Shown: in pieces, positions 35,351-43,034 of the stretch | Position numbering within the stretch: the first letter of the stretch is position 1 | How the letters are laid out: every line of letters begins with the position of its first letter | Assembly: GCF_008253865.1 (NCBI RefSeq) | Contig: NZ_CP042331.1 | Coordinates: forward strand, 3,630,001 to 3,694,000 | Source: Bosea sp. F3-2 | GTDB taxonomy: Bacteria; Pseudomonadota; Alphaproteobacteria; Rhizobiales; Beijerinckiaceae | Reading direction: 5' to 3' | Length of the DNA: 64,000 nt | Made by a program: the position numbers and the translations under genes | Notes under the pieces: generated by a model | What the model saw: the letters and a program-made list of their open reading frames with translations, nothing else | Told to the model about the DNA's origin: nothing | Databases searched by the model: none

Positions 35351-35615
35351 GGGCTTGCACTCATGATGGGCATCGTTCTGACGCAGGGCATTTTGATCGG
35401 CGGGCAGGAGCGTGGCCGCCGCAAGCCGCCCGGCTTGCAAGGCCGCGCGACACACCAGCCGATCAAAAGGCCCGCGCCCCAAAGGGGTCGGGCGAAAACG
35501 GCCGATAGCTGCGTCGGTCCCTTGCCCGATGCCAACAGGCATCGGGCGGCGGGCTCCTCCTTGCTCTCGGCCGTTTTGGCCCGATCAGAACGGTGTCCAT
35601 CATGAGTGCAAGCCC
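35351..35615 (+). repeat. Nested inverted-repeat element between kduI and kduD, right arm over the kduD start
   Basis: Outer arms 35351-35381 and 35585-35615 are 31-nt inverted copies, 29/31 identical. The two differences (35373 T with 35593 G; 35370 G with 35596 T) remain G-U pairs in a plus-strand RNA. Inside: TTTTGATCGGC (35391-35401) pairs perfectly with 35458-35468; GCAAGCCG/CGGCTTGC (35421-35438) form a hairpin; the 35490-35505 block pairs 15/16 with 35567-35582; and GCCCGATGCC/GGCATCGGGC (35524-35547) form a perfect 10-bp hairpin with loop AACA. The right outer arm includes the kduD start codon at 35602. It could be a regulatory RNA domain, a MITE-like insertion, or both. Confidence 0.85.
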
Positions 35616-36381
35616 TACAGCCTTCGATTTGAGCGGCCGGACCGCGATCGTCACCGGGGCCAATACGGGCCTCGGCCAGGCGATCGCGGTCGCGCTCGCC
35701 CATGCGGGCGCCGGCATCGTCGCGGTCGGCCGCTCGAGCATGGCCGAGACGAAAGCCCGCGTCGCCGAGACCGGCCGGCCCTTCCATGAGATCAGCGCCG
35801 ACCTCGCCACGCTGGAGCCGATCGCACGGATCGTCGAGGAGGCCGAGGCTGCGGCGAAGACCGATGGCTCGCGCCTCGATATCCTCGTCAACAATGCCGG
35901 CATCATCCGCCGGGCCGACGCCATCGACTTCACCGAGGCCGATTGGGACGCCGTGATGGACGTCAACCTGAAGTCGACCTTCTTCCTGACGCAGGGCGTG
36001 GCGAAGCGCATGCTTGCCGACGGCAAGGGCGGCAAGGTGATCAACATCGCCTCGCTGCTCTCCTTTCAGGGCGGCATACGCATCCCCTCCTACACGGCGT
36101 CGAAGAGCGGGCTTGCGGGGCTGACGCGTCTGCTCGCCTGCGAATGGGCTCAGCATGGCATCAACGTCAACGCCATCGCGCCCGGCTATTTCGTCACCAA
36201 CAACACGCAGGCCCTGCGCGCCGACCCGGAGCGCAACGCCGCGATCCTGGCCCGCATCCCGGCGGGGCATTGGGGCGAGCCGCAGGAGCTCGGCGGGGCC
36301 GCCGTGTTCCTCGCCTCGGACGCCGCCGCCTACATCCATGGCGTTGTGCTGCCGGTCGATGGTGGCTGGCTCGCGCGCTGA
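35602..36381 (+). CDS. kduD: 2-deoxy-D-gluconate 3-dehydrogenase / 2-keto-3-deoxygluconate oxidoreductase KduD
   Basis: 259 aa SDR. TGANTGLG is the Rossmann glycine motif, NNAG follows, catalytic Ser lies in IASLLSFQG and YTASK carries Tyr and Lys. It reduces 2,5-diketo-3-deoxygluconate to 2-keto-3-deoxygluconate with NAD(P)H. I choose ATG 35602 (MSASPTAFDLSGR) rather than GTG 35593; both lie in the right arm of the inverted-repeat element, and no strong Shine-Dalgarno sequence is visible upstream. It is followed 12 nt later by kdgF. Confidence 0.94.
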   Translation: MSASPTAFDLSGRTAIVTGANTGLGQAIAVALAHAGAGIVAVGRSSMAETKARVAETGRPFHEISADLATLEPIARIVEEAEAAAKTDGSRLDILVNNAGIIRRADAIDFTEADWDAVMDVNLKSTFFLTQGVAKRMLADGKGGKVINIASLLSFQGGIRIPSYTASKSGLAGLTRLLACEWAQHGINVNAIAPGYFVTNNTQALRADPERNAAILARIPAGHWGEPQELGGAAVFLASDAAAYIHGVVLPVDGGWLAR

Positions 36382-36393
36382 GGGAGACCCGAC

Positions 36394-36735
36394 ATGGATC
36401 GCAAGAACGAACCCTTCGCCCGCGACGCCGATCTCGGTTGGGAGCCGGCCGGCGAGGGCGTGACGCGCAAGATCCTGACCTATCGCGACGAGGTCATGAT
36501 GGTCCGCGTGCGCTTCCAGGCCGGCGCGATCGGCCCCGCGCATAGCCATCCGCATATCCAGTGCTCGCTGGTCGAAAGCGGCGTCTTCGACATCACCATC
36601 TCCGGGCGCACCGAGCGCCTCAGGGCCGGCGACAGCTTCACCGTGCCGCCCGATGCGATCCACGGCGCCGTCAACGTGGAGGCCGGGACGCTCGTCGACG
36701 TCTTCACGCCGATGCGGCAGGACTTCGTTTCCTGA
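36394..36735 (+). CDS. kdgF: Cupin, KdgF-like uronate-linearising protein
   Basis: 113 aa single-domain cupin. HSHPHIQ gives the first three metal ligands and the later PDAIHGAVN the final histidine. FTPMRQDFV at the C-terminus matches the KdgF signature FxPxREDY in form. KdgF speeds conversion of cyclic 4,5-unsaturated galacturonate/glucuronate to the linear keto form that KduI uses, so its place directly after kduD is functionally coherent. No 2-keto-3-deoxygluconate kinase or aldolase is seen in the window. Confidence 0.86.
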   Translation: MDRKNEPFARDADLGWEPAGEGVTRKILTYRDEVMMVRVRFQAGAIGPAHSHPHIQCSLVESGVFDITISGRTERLRAGDSFTVPPDAIHGAVNVEAGTLVDVFTPMRQDFVS

Positions 36736-36781
36736 CGACCACGCGCGTTCCGGAAACACAGTTCCGCTCAGGTTGACTCTT

Positions 36782-36828
36782 ACATAACCCGTCAGTTATT
36801 GGTTTGACCTATAACTGACGGGTTATGT
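36782..36828. promoter_or_regulatory. Perfect 18-bp inverted repeat overlapping the ArsR start codon
   Basis: ACATAACCCGTCAGTTAT (36782-36799) and ATAACTGACGGGTTATGT (36811-36828) are perfect inverted copies separated by 11 nt. The right arm contains the ATG of the ArsR gene at 36825. A TTGACT at 36773-36778 could be a -35 element just upstream. ArsR repressors bind palindromes around their own promoter, so this is the probable autoregulatory operator; as RNA it would hide the start codon. Confidence 0.8.
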
Positions 36829-37157
36829 GTTTGATAGCGACCGATCACGACCAGCTCTTCAGGACCCTCGCCGACCCCACGCGGCGGGCGTTGTTCGAAT
36901 GGTTGTGCCGGGACGGCGAGCAGACCGTGGGCGCCCTGACGATCCGCGCCGGAGTCTCGCAGCCCGCCGTCTCGAAGCACCTCGCCGTGCTGAAGCAGGC
37001 CGGGCTGGTGCGGGATCGACAGGAAGGCCGCCAGGCGCATTACAGCGCGCAGCCGAAGGCGCTGGCGCCGCTGATCGACTGGACCAGCCAAATGGGCGGG
37101 TTCTGGGAGAACCGGTTCGACGACCTCGAAGATCTGCTCAAAAGGATGGACCAGTGA
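36825..37157 (+). CDS. ArsR-family winged-helix regulator
   Basis: 110 aa. FRTLADPTRRALFEWL and AGVSQPAVSKHLAVLKQAGLV are the typical ArsR/SmtB helix-turn-helix. No ELCVCDL-type metal-binding cysteine pair is visible (one Cys in the DNA-binding domain, one at position 2), so it belongs with the non-metal ArsR repressors that are paired with AHSA1 proteins. It overlaps the next gene by 4 nt (GTGA). Its ATG lies in a perfect inverted repeat; a TTG at 36831 is the next in-frame option. Confidence 0.9.
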   Translation: MCLIATDHDQLFRTLADPTRRALFEWLCRDGEQTVGALTIRAGVSQPAVSKHLAVLKQAGLVRDRQEGRQAHYSAQPKALAPLIDWTSQMGGFWENRFDDLEDLLKRMDQ

Positions 37158-37564
37158 ACGAAGCATCCGCCGAAATCCACTCCGTCATCGTCGAGCGGGA
37201 GTTCCCGCATCCGCCGGAGAAGCTCTGGCGCGCCCTGACGCAGCCGCATCTGATCGCAGAGTGGCTGATGAAGAACGACTTCAAGCCGGTCGTCGGCCAT
37301 CGCTTCGACTTCAGCGCCGAATGGGGCGCCGTCTCCTGCGAGGTGCTGGAGATCGAGCCGGCCAGAACCCTGTCCTATAGCTGGGGCGACCATGAGCTGA
37401 AGACGGTGGTGACCTGGACCTTGACCCCGGCCGGTGCGGGCACCGCGCTGCGCATGGAGCAGACGGGCTTCCGGGAGAACCAGCCACGTTATTTCCAGGG
37501 CGCCAGGGCCGGCTGGCCGCGCTTCCTCGCCGCACTGGAGGAATTGCTGGCGCGGATGGGCTGA
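37154..37564 (+). CDS. SRPBCC/AHSA1-domain protein
   Basis: 136 aa from a GTG overlapping the ArsR stop. VEREFPHPPEKLWRALTQPHLIAEW is shortened here to its core VEREFPHPPEKLWRALT; this and the C-terminal GWPRFLAALEELLARM are typical of AHSA1/START-like domains. The helix-grip fold binds small hydrophobic ligands. ArsR-AHSA1 pairs are common and their role is unknown; the regulator may respond to the ligand this protein binds. Confidence 0.87.
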   Translation: MNEASAEIHSVIVEREFPHPPEKLWRALTQPHLIAEWLMKNDFKPVVGHRFDFSAEWGAVSCEVLEIEPARTLSYSWGDHELKTVVTWTLTPAGAGTALRMEQTGFRENQPRYFQGARAGWPRFLAALEELLARMG

Positions 37565-37611
37565 GGAACACGCCAGAGGCGCGAACGCACAGAATATGGA
37601 GCAGGGAGAAG

Positions 37612-38028
37612 ATGATGGCCCATACCGCAACCCACGCGGAAAAATCGCCATCCGAACTGATCGACGGGCGAATCAGGGAGCTTGGCGACTGGCGCGGCGA
37701 GATGCTTGCCCGGCTTCGTGCCCTGATCAAACAGACCGTTCCCGATGTCGTCGAGGAATGGAAATGGCGCGGCGTGCCGGTCTGGTATCGCGACGGCATG
37801 ATCTGCACCGGCGAAACCTACAAGAGCGCGGTCAAGCTGACCTTCGCCAAGGGTGCGGCGCTGGAAGACCCGTCCGGCCTGTTCAATTCCAGCCTGGACG
37901 GCAATGTTCGCCGCGCCATCGATTTCCACGAGGGCGATGCGATCAACGAAAAGGCCCTGGCCGAACTGATCCGCGCCGCCGTTGCACTGAACGCGCCGAA
38001 AGCGAAACGAGCCGGCCGCTCGGGCTGA
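37612..38028 (+). CDS. DUF1801-domain protein
   Basis: 138 aa. ALIKQTVPDVVEEWKWRGVP and KLTFAKGAALEDPSGLFN match the DUF1801 (YdhG-like) fold, also built on a helix-grip/iron-chaperone-like domain. It follows the AHSA1 gene by 47 nt with a good GGGAGA ribosome-binding site; ATG 37612 and ATG 37615 are both possible. Such proteins frequently accompany ArsR-AHSA1 pairs. Biochemical function unknown. Confidence 0.85.
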   Translation: MMAHTATHAEKSPSELIDGRIRELGDWRGEMLARLRALIKQTVPDVVEEWKWRGVPVWYRDGMICTGETYKSAVKLTFAKGAALEDPSGLFNSSLDGNVRRAIDFHEGDAINEKALAELIRAAVALNAPKAKRAGRSG

Positions 38029-38046
38029 GCAGCCGGCCTTTTTTTA
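38010..38046 (+). terminator. Rho-independent terminator after the DUF1801 gene
   Basis: GGCCGCTC and GAGCAGCC pair around GGGCT, extended by flanking GCCGG/CCGGC, and are followed by an uninterrupted T7 run. It spans the end of the DUF1801 coding sequence and closes the ArsR operon. Confidence 0.75.
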
Positions 38047-38437
38047 ATTGGGTGCCTCACGGCCGAAGCCGCGGGCTCTGGCGCAGCGTCGTCTCGGCCC
38101 TTGGACTTCTTGCCCCCGGATTTGCCGCCGCCTCGCTCGAACACTCGGAATCCGGATACTATCGTCCCTTCTCGGGAGCAGCGTCATTCGCGAGCAAATC
38201 TCTGCTATTTTTAGCAAAATCATTCGAATAAACCATATAGATCCGCCTAAAATCTTCAATTCTACGTTCCCAAGGCAACCCTGAGCGCCAACACCCATCG
38301 ACACGCAAAGCGAGTATTGCGACACCTCCAACAAGGCCGTAGCGCCTGCGCAAAAAAACGCTCAGTATCCGGCCTCGACCGGACGGCCGATCACGTGCAG
38401 GGCTCGTACAGTGACAAAAGACTGCGGGGGAAAGCGA
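38047..38437. other. AT-richer intergenic region before the RND efflux operon
   Basis: About 390 bp with no supportable gene. The middle (38190-38270) is markedly AT-rich for this genome and probably holds the RND operon promoter. A minus-strand frame near 38044-38144 is Gly/Lys/Ser-rich and looks like low-complexity sequence. No adjacent TetR/MarR-type regulator of the pump is present. Confidence 0.5.
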
Positions 38438-39598
38438 ATGCCTGTATTTTCGCTGCGCTCGAAGGGGCGGCTGCGCTCTGGACTTCTCTGCCTCGCAATG
38501 GCGACACTGGCCGCCGGCGCCGTCCTGAGCCCCGACAGTCGCACCTTCGCCCAGCAAGCTCAGCCGGCGAAGATTCCGGTGGGCACCGTTGCAGCCGAAA
38601 AGCGGGCCATCGAGAAGACCGCCGACTTCGTGGGTCGAATCGAAGCCGTCAATCGCGTTGATGTCCGGGCTCGCGTAACGGGCTATCTGGACGAAGTGCT
38701 GTTCCGGGACGGTGCAAACGTCAAGGAAGGCACGCCCCTCTTCCGCATCGAGCGGGCCCCGTTCGAGGCAGCCGTCGAGCAAGCCCAGGGCGCACTTGAG
38801 CGCGCACAGGGCACCCTGAAAAATGCCATCGTCCAGCGCCAGCGCGCCGAGGATCTCCTGCGCACCAGCGCCGGCTCCGAAGCCGTCCGCGATCAGCGCG
38901 TCGCCGACGAACAGGGTGCGCGGGGCGACCAGATCACCGCAGAAGCCAATCTGAAGACCGCGCAGATCAACCTCGGCTACACCGAGATCAGATCGCCGAT
39001 CGCCGGCCGGATCGGCCGAACAAAGCTCACCAAAGGCAACGTCGTCGGCCCCGACAGCGGCGTGCTGGTGCAGATCGTCAGCAGCGACCCGATGTATGTC
39101 ACCTTCCCCGTCAGCCAGCGCGAATTCCTCGGGCTGAAGACGAACAACGTCACGGAAGGGAAGGGCGCCCCATTCGTCAGTCTCAAATTCGCGGACGGCA
39201 CGGCCTATGACCAGAAGGGCCGCGTCGACTTCGTCGACGTCTCGGTCGACCGTGCCACCGACACGGTCCTGGTGCGCGCCGAGATTCCGAACCCGGACAA
39301 CAAGCTCATCGACGGCACGCTCGTGCGCGTCACCGTCCAGGCCGAGAAATCCGAAGAAAAGGTGCTGATCCCGCAATCGGCGCTGATCGCCGATCAGCAA
39401 GGCGGCTATGTCTTCGCGGTCGAGGACGGCAAGGCCGTGGTCAAGCGCGTCAAGATCGGTGCCGAAATCGGCGCCTATGTCACCGTCGAGCAGGGCCTCG
39501 TCGGCAACGAGCAGATCGTCGTCGAAGGGCTGCAGAACCTGCGGCCGGGATCTCCGGTCCTGGCTTCACCCGTCGCTCCGCCGGCCGGCCGGAGCTGA
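38438..39598 (+). CDS. RND efflux periplasmic adaptor (AcrA/MexA family)
   Basis: 386 aa. A signal region (LRSGLLCLAMATLAAGAVL, then FAQQ) is followed by the lipoyl/barrel-sandwich start VRARVTGYLDEVLFRDGANV, a coiled-coil hairpin (about residues 95-170), the returning SPIAGRIGRTKLTKGNVV block and beta-barrel/membrane-proximal domains. No lipobox cysteine is seen, so it is likely a signal-peptide or anchor form. The ATG at 38438 has GGGGGAAAG before it. It is 3 nt upstream of the pump gene. Confidence 0.92.
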   Translation: MPVFSLRSKGRLRSGLLCLAMATLAAGAVLSPDSRTFAQQAQPAKIPVGTVAAEKRAIEKTADFVGRIEAVNRVDVRARVTGYLDEVLFRDGANVKEGTPLFRIERAPFEAAVEQAQGALERAQGTLKNAIVQRQRAEDLLRTSAGSEAVRDQRVADEQGARGDQITAEANLKTAQINLGYTEIRSPIAGRIGRTKLTKGNVVGPDSGVLVQIVSSDPMYVTFPVSQREFLGLKTNNVTEGKGAPFVSLKFADGTAYDQKGRVDFVDVSVDRATDTVLVRAEIPNPDNKLIDGTLVRVTVQAEKSEEKVLIPQSALIADQQGGYVFAVEDGKAVVKRVKIGAEIGAYVTVEQGLVGNEQIVVEGLQNLRPGSPVLASPVAPPAGRS

Positions 39599-39601
39599 GC
39601 C

Positions 39602-42600
39602 ATGTTCACCTCCGTCTTCGTCGACCGGCCGCGGCTGGCCATCGTCATCGCGCTTGTCACCACGATCGCAGGCCTGTTGTCGCTCTTCGCCATCCCCGTG
39701 GCGCAATACCCCGACATCGTGCCGCCGCAGGTTTCGGTGACGACCTCCTATCCCGGCGCCTCGGCGGCGGTGATCGAGCAGACCGTGGCCCAGCCGCTCG
39801 AAGCCCAGATCGTCGGCACCGACAAGATGCTCTACATGAAGAGCGTCAGCGGCAATGACGGCAGCTATTCGCTGCTCGTCTCCTTCGAGCTCGGAACGAA
39901 CCCCGACATCAACAGCGTCAACGTCAACAATCGCGTGCAGGTCGCGCTGTCGAAGCTGCCCCAGGAGGTGCAGCGCAACGGCGTGACGGTGAAGAAGAAG
40001 TCCTCGGCCCTGCTCGGCGTCATCGCCGTCTACGCGCCGAAGAACGCCTACGACACGCTGTTCGTCTCGAACTACGTCACGATCAACCTGCTCGACTCGA
40101 TCCGCTCGACGCCCGGCGTCGGCGACGCCGCGCTGTTCGGCGCGCAGGATTATGCGATGCGGGCCTGGGTCCGCACCGACAACCTGACCGGCCTCAATCT
40201 GACGACCGGCGACATCATCAGCGCCATCCAGTCCCAGAATACCCAGGCCGCCGTCGGGCGCATCGGCGCGCGTCCGATCTCGGACGATCAGCAATTGCAG
40301 CTCAACATCCAGACCAAGGGCCGACTGACCTCGCCGGAGGAGTTCGGCAAGATCGTGCTGCGCACCAATCCGGACGGCTCGATCCTGCGGCTATCCGATG
40401 TCGCGCGGCTTGAGCTCGGTGCCGCCAATCTCGACCGCGACACGCGGCTGAACGGCGGCCCCGCCGTGCTGATCGGCGTCTACCAATCGCCCGGCGCCAA
40501 CGCGATCGCCGCGCTCGACGCCGTCAAGAAGACCGTCGGCGACCTGTCGAAATCCTTCCCGGAAGGTCTGGAATGGAAGGTCACCTACGATCCGACCGCC
40601 TTCGTCACGGCGACAATCCATGAAGTGCAGAAGACGCTGCTCGAGGCCTTCGCTCTCGTCGTCCTCGTCGTCTTCCTGTTCCTCGGGAACTTCCGCGCGA
40701 CGCTGATCCCGACGGTCGCCGTTCCGGTCAGCCTGATCGGTGCCTTCATCGTCCTCAACGCCATCGGCTACTCCGCCAACACGGTGTCGCTGCTGGCCGT
40801 GGTCCTCGCGATCGGCATCGTCGTCGACGACGCGATCGTGGTGATCGAGAACGTCGAGCGCGTGATGGAGGAGCATCCAGATCTGACGCCGGCCCAGGCG
40901 ACCAAGAAAGCGATGAGCGAGATCGTCGCCCCGATCATCGCGATCACGCTGGTCCTGCTCTCGGTCTTCGTGCCGGTCGCCTTCATCCCCGGCATCTCCG
41001 GCGAGCTGTTCCGACAGTTCGCGGTCACGGTCGCCGTGGCGATGGTGCTCTCCGCCATCAATGCGCTTTCGCTTTCACCGGCGCTCTGCGCCGTCCTGCT
41101 CAAGCGCCATGAGGGGCCACGGCGCGGGCTGATCGCGCGCGTCATGAACGGTATCGACTGGGTGCGTGACCGTTATGGCGTCGCCGTCGCGCGACTCGTG
41201 CGGGTCTCCGTCATCAGCCTCGTGCTGACGGCGGCCTTCGGCGCGGGCATCTACGGGATGAGCCGCATCACGCCGACGGGCTTCCTGCCCGACGACGATC
41301 AGGGCGCCTTCTTCATCGTCGCCCAGCTGCCCGACGGCGCCTCGATCGGCCGCACTTCCATCGCCATGGCCCAGGTCGAGAGCATCCTGAAGACCGAAAG
41401 CGCGATCGCGGATTATTCCACCGTCATCGGGCTCAACTTCCTCGACAACTATTCGCAGCCCAATGCCGGCTTCGTCATGGTCTCGCTGAAGCCCTTCGAC
41501 CAGCGGACGAGCCGCGAGGATTCCGCCGAAGCCGTCATCGCCCGACTGTCGCAGAAACTCAGGGCGGTCCGTGAAGGCAATGTGGTGCCGATCGCCCCGC
41601 CGCCGATCATCGGCCTCGGCAATGGCGGCGGCTTCAGCTATGTCGTGATGGATATGGGGACGTCCGATCCCAAGGCGCTCGGCCGGGCGCTGCGCGGCCT
41701 CACCATCGCGGCCAACCAGGATCCGCAGCTGCGGCGCGTCTTCTCGACCTTCTCGGATTCGGCTCCGTCGATCTATCTCGACATCGACCGGGACAAGGTC
41801 CAGATCCTCGGCGTCGAGCTCAACAACGTCTTCCAGGCCCTGCAGGCATCGCTCGGCGGCTACTATGTCAACGACATGAACCTGTTCGGCCGAACCTGGC
41901 AGGTGCAGGTCCAGGCGGATGGGGCCGACCGCGCCTCGGTCGACGACATCTACCGCATCAATGTCCGCAGCCGCAGCGGCGACATGATCCCGCTGCGCAG
42001 CTTCGTCGAAGCCAGGGTCGTGGTCGGCCCGCAGGCGCTGATCCGCTACAACAACCGTCTCGCCGTGACCCTGCAGGGTTCGCCGGCACCGGGCGTCTCA
42101 TCCGGCGCAGCGCTCGCCGCGATGGAGGCCGTATCCGCCAAGACCTTGCCGGCGAACTACCGCGGTGCCTGGACCGATGTGTCGTTCCAGGAGAAGCGGG
42201 CGGAGGGGCAGACCGGCATCATCCTCGCCTTCGCGCTGCTCTTCGCCTATCTCTTCCTCGTCGCGCTCTACGAGAGCTGGACGATCCCGGTCCCGGTCCT
42301 GCTCTCCGTGACGGTTGGCCTGCTCGGCGCCTTCGTCGCGATCGTGGTCGCCGGATTGACGCTCGATCTCTATGCCCAGATCGGCATCGTCGTGCTGATC
42401 GGCCTGGCGGCGAAGAACGGCATCCTGATCGTCGAGTTCGCCAAGGAGATGCGCGAGAAGGGCCACCCGTTGCTGCATGCGGCCACGGAAGGCGCGCGCC
42501 TGCGCTTCCGCCCGGTGATGATGACCTCCTTCGCCTTCATTCTCGGCCTGCTGCCGCTCGTCATCGCCGAGGGACCGGCGATGCTCGCGCGGCGCAATGT

Positions 42601-42748
42601 CAGCACGCCCGTCTTCGGCGGCATGCTGGCGGCGGCATGCATTGGCATCTTCGTCATCCCGGCGCTCTATGTGGTCTTCCAATCCCTGCGCGAGCGCCTG
42701 CGCCCGTCGACCCGCCCCGCGGAGAAGCCGCCGGAAGCAGCCGTATAG
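39602..42748 (+). CDS. RND multidrug efflux transporter (AcrB/HAE1 family)
   Basis: 1048 aa, full length. The N-terminal FVDRPRLAIVIALV, the TM4 proton-relay motif GIVVDDAIVVIENVER and the GFLPDDDQGAFFI porter-domain segment identify the hydrophobe/amphiphile efflux class. It exports drugs or amphiphiles from the inner membrane/periplasm in complex with the adaptor and an outer-membrane channel, which is not encoded next to it. The substrate range cannot be predicted. Confidence 0.95.
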   Translation: MFTSVFVDRPRLAIVIALVTTIAGLLSLFAIPVAQYPDIVPPQVSVTTSYPGASAAVIEQTVAQPLEAQIVGTDKMLYMKSVSGNDGSYSLLVSFELGTNPDINSVNVNNRVQVALSKLPQEVQRNGVTVKKKSSALLGVIAVYAPKNAYDTLFVSNYVTINLLDSIRSTPGVGDAALFGAQDYAMRAWVRTDNLTGLNLTTGDIISAIQSQNTQAAVGRIGARPISDDQQLQLNIQTKGRLTSPEEFGKIVLRTNPDGSILRLSDVARLELGAANLDRDTRLNGGPAVLIGVYQSPGANAIAALDAVKKTVGDLSKSFPEGLEWKVTYDPTAFVTATIHEVQKTLLEAFALVVLVVFLFLGNFRATLIPTVAVPVSLIGAFIVLNAIGYSANTVSLLAVVLAIGIVVDDAIVVIENVERVMEEHPDLTPAQATKKAMSEIVAPIIAITLVLLSVFVPVAFIPGISGELFRQFAVTVAVAMVLSAINALSLSPALCAVLLKRHEGPRRGLIARVMNGIDWVRDRYGVAVARLVRVSVISLVLTAAFGAGIYGMSRITPTGFLPDDDQGAFFIVAQLPDGASIGRTSIAMAQVESILKTESAIADYSTVIGLNFLDNYSQPNAGFVMVSLKPFDQRTSREDSAEAVIARLSQKLRAVREGNVVPIAPPPIIGLGNGGGFSYVVMDMGTSDPKALGRALRGLTIAANQDPQLRRVFSTFSDSAPSIYLDIDRDKVQILGVELNNVFQALQASLGGYYVNDMNLFGRTWQVQVQADGADRASVDDIYRINVRSRSGDMIPLRSFVEARVVVGPQALIRYNNRLAVTLQGSPAPGVSSGAALAAMEAVSAKTLPANYRGAWTDVSFQEKRAEGQTGIILAFALLFAYLFLVALYESWTIPVPVLLSVTVGLLGAFVAIVVAGLTLDLYAQIGIVVLIGLAAKNGILIVEFAKEMREKGHPLLHAATEGARLRFRPVMMTSFAFILGLLPLVIAEGPAMLARRNVSTPVFGGMLAAACIGIFVIPALYVVFQSLRERLRPSTRPAEKPPEAAV

Positions 42749-42860
42749 GGAAACGCCGGGCTGCGGCGCGAGCGAGAGGCCCGCGCTTGCTGCCAGGAGC
42801 CGCGGGCAGAAGATGGGGACGGCTGGCGGCGTGACAGGCGATCGCGATGGCCGCGCGCGA

Positions 42861-43020
42861 CTCCCCTCCCCCTTGTGGGGAGGGGATGGGGGTGGGGGGC
42901 GGAAAGCAAGAGCGATCGATGGGAAAGTGTTTTCGGCGCTGCTGCACGGCACTGATCTGCAGCCGATCACCAAGTGGCGCCACCCCCACCCCTATCCCCT
43001 CCCCACAAGGGGGAGGGGAA
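42861..43020. repeat. Interspersed inverted-repeat element, family C (copy 1)
   Basis: About 160 bp with C-rich/G-rich terminal inverted repeats (CCCCTCCCCCTTGTGGGG... mirrored at the other end by CCCCACAAGGGGGAGGGG). The core includes GGAAAGC, GATCGAT and GCCGATCACCAAG. The same element occurs inverted at 53118-53280. It lies between the convergent RND pump and CYTH-CHAD genes. Confidence 0.85.
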
Positions 43021-43034
43021 GAGCCGCAATCGCC

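Noticed and set aside
35363..35605. 80-codon plus-strand ORF within the kdu inverted-repeat element
   Set aside because: It is made entirely of the inverted-repeat sequence, Arg/Gly/Pro-rich, with no ribosome-binding site; structure explains the region better than coding.
38044..38144. Minus-strand Gly/Lys/Ser-rich frame near the DUF1801 terminator
   Set aside because: Short, low-complexity and overlapping a terminator; no start or ribosome-binding support.
42861..43020. Considering the G-rich repeat as a CRISPR or tandem repeat
   Set aside because: There are only two inverted ends per element, no spacer-repeat periodicity and no cas genes.
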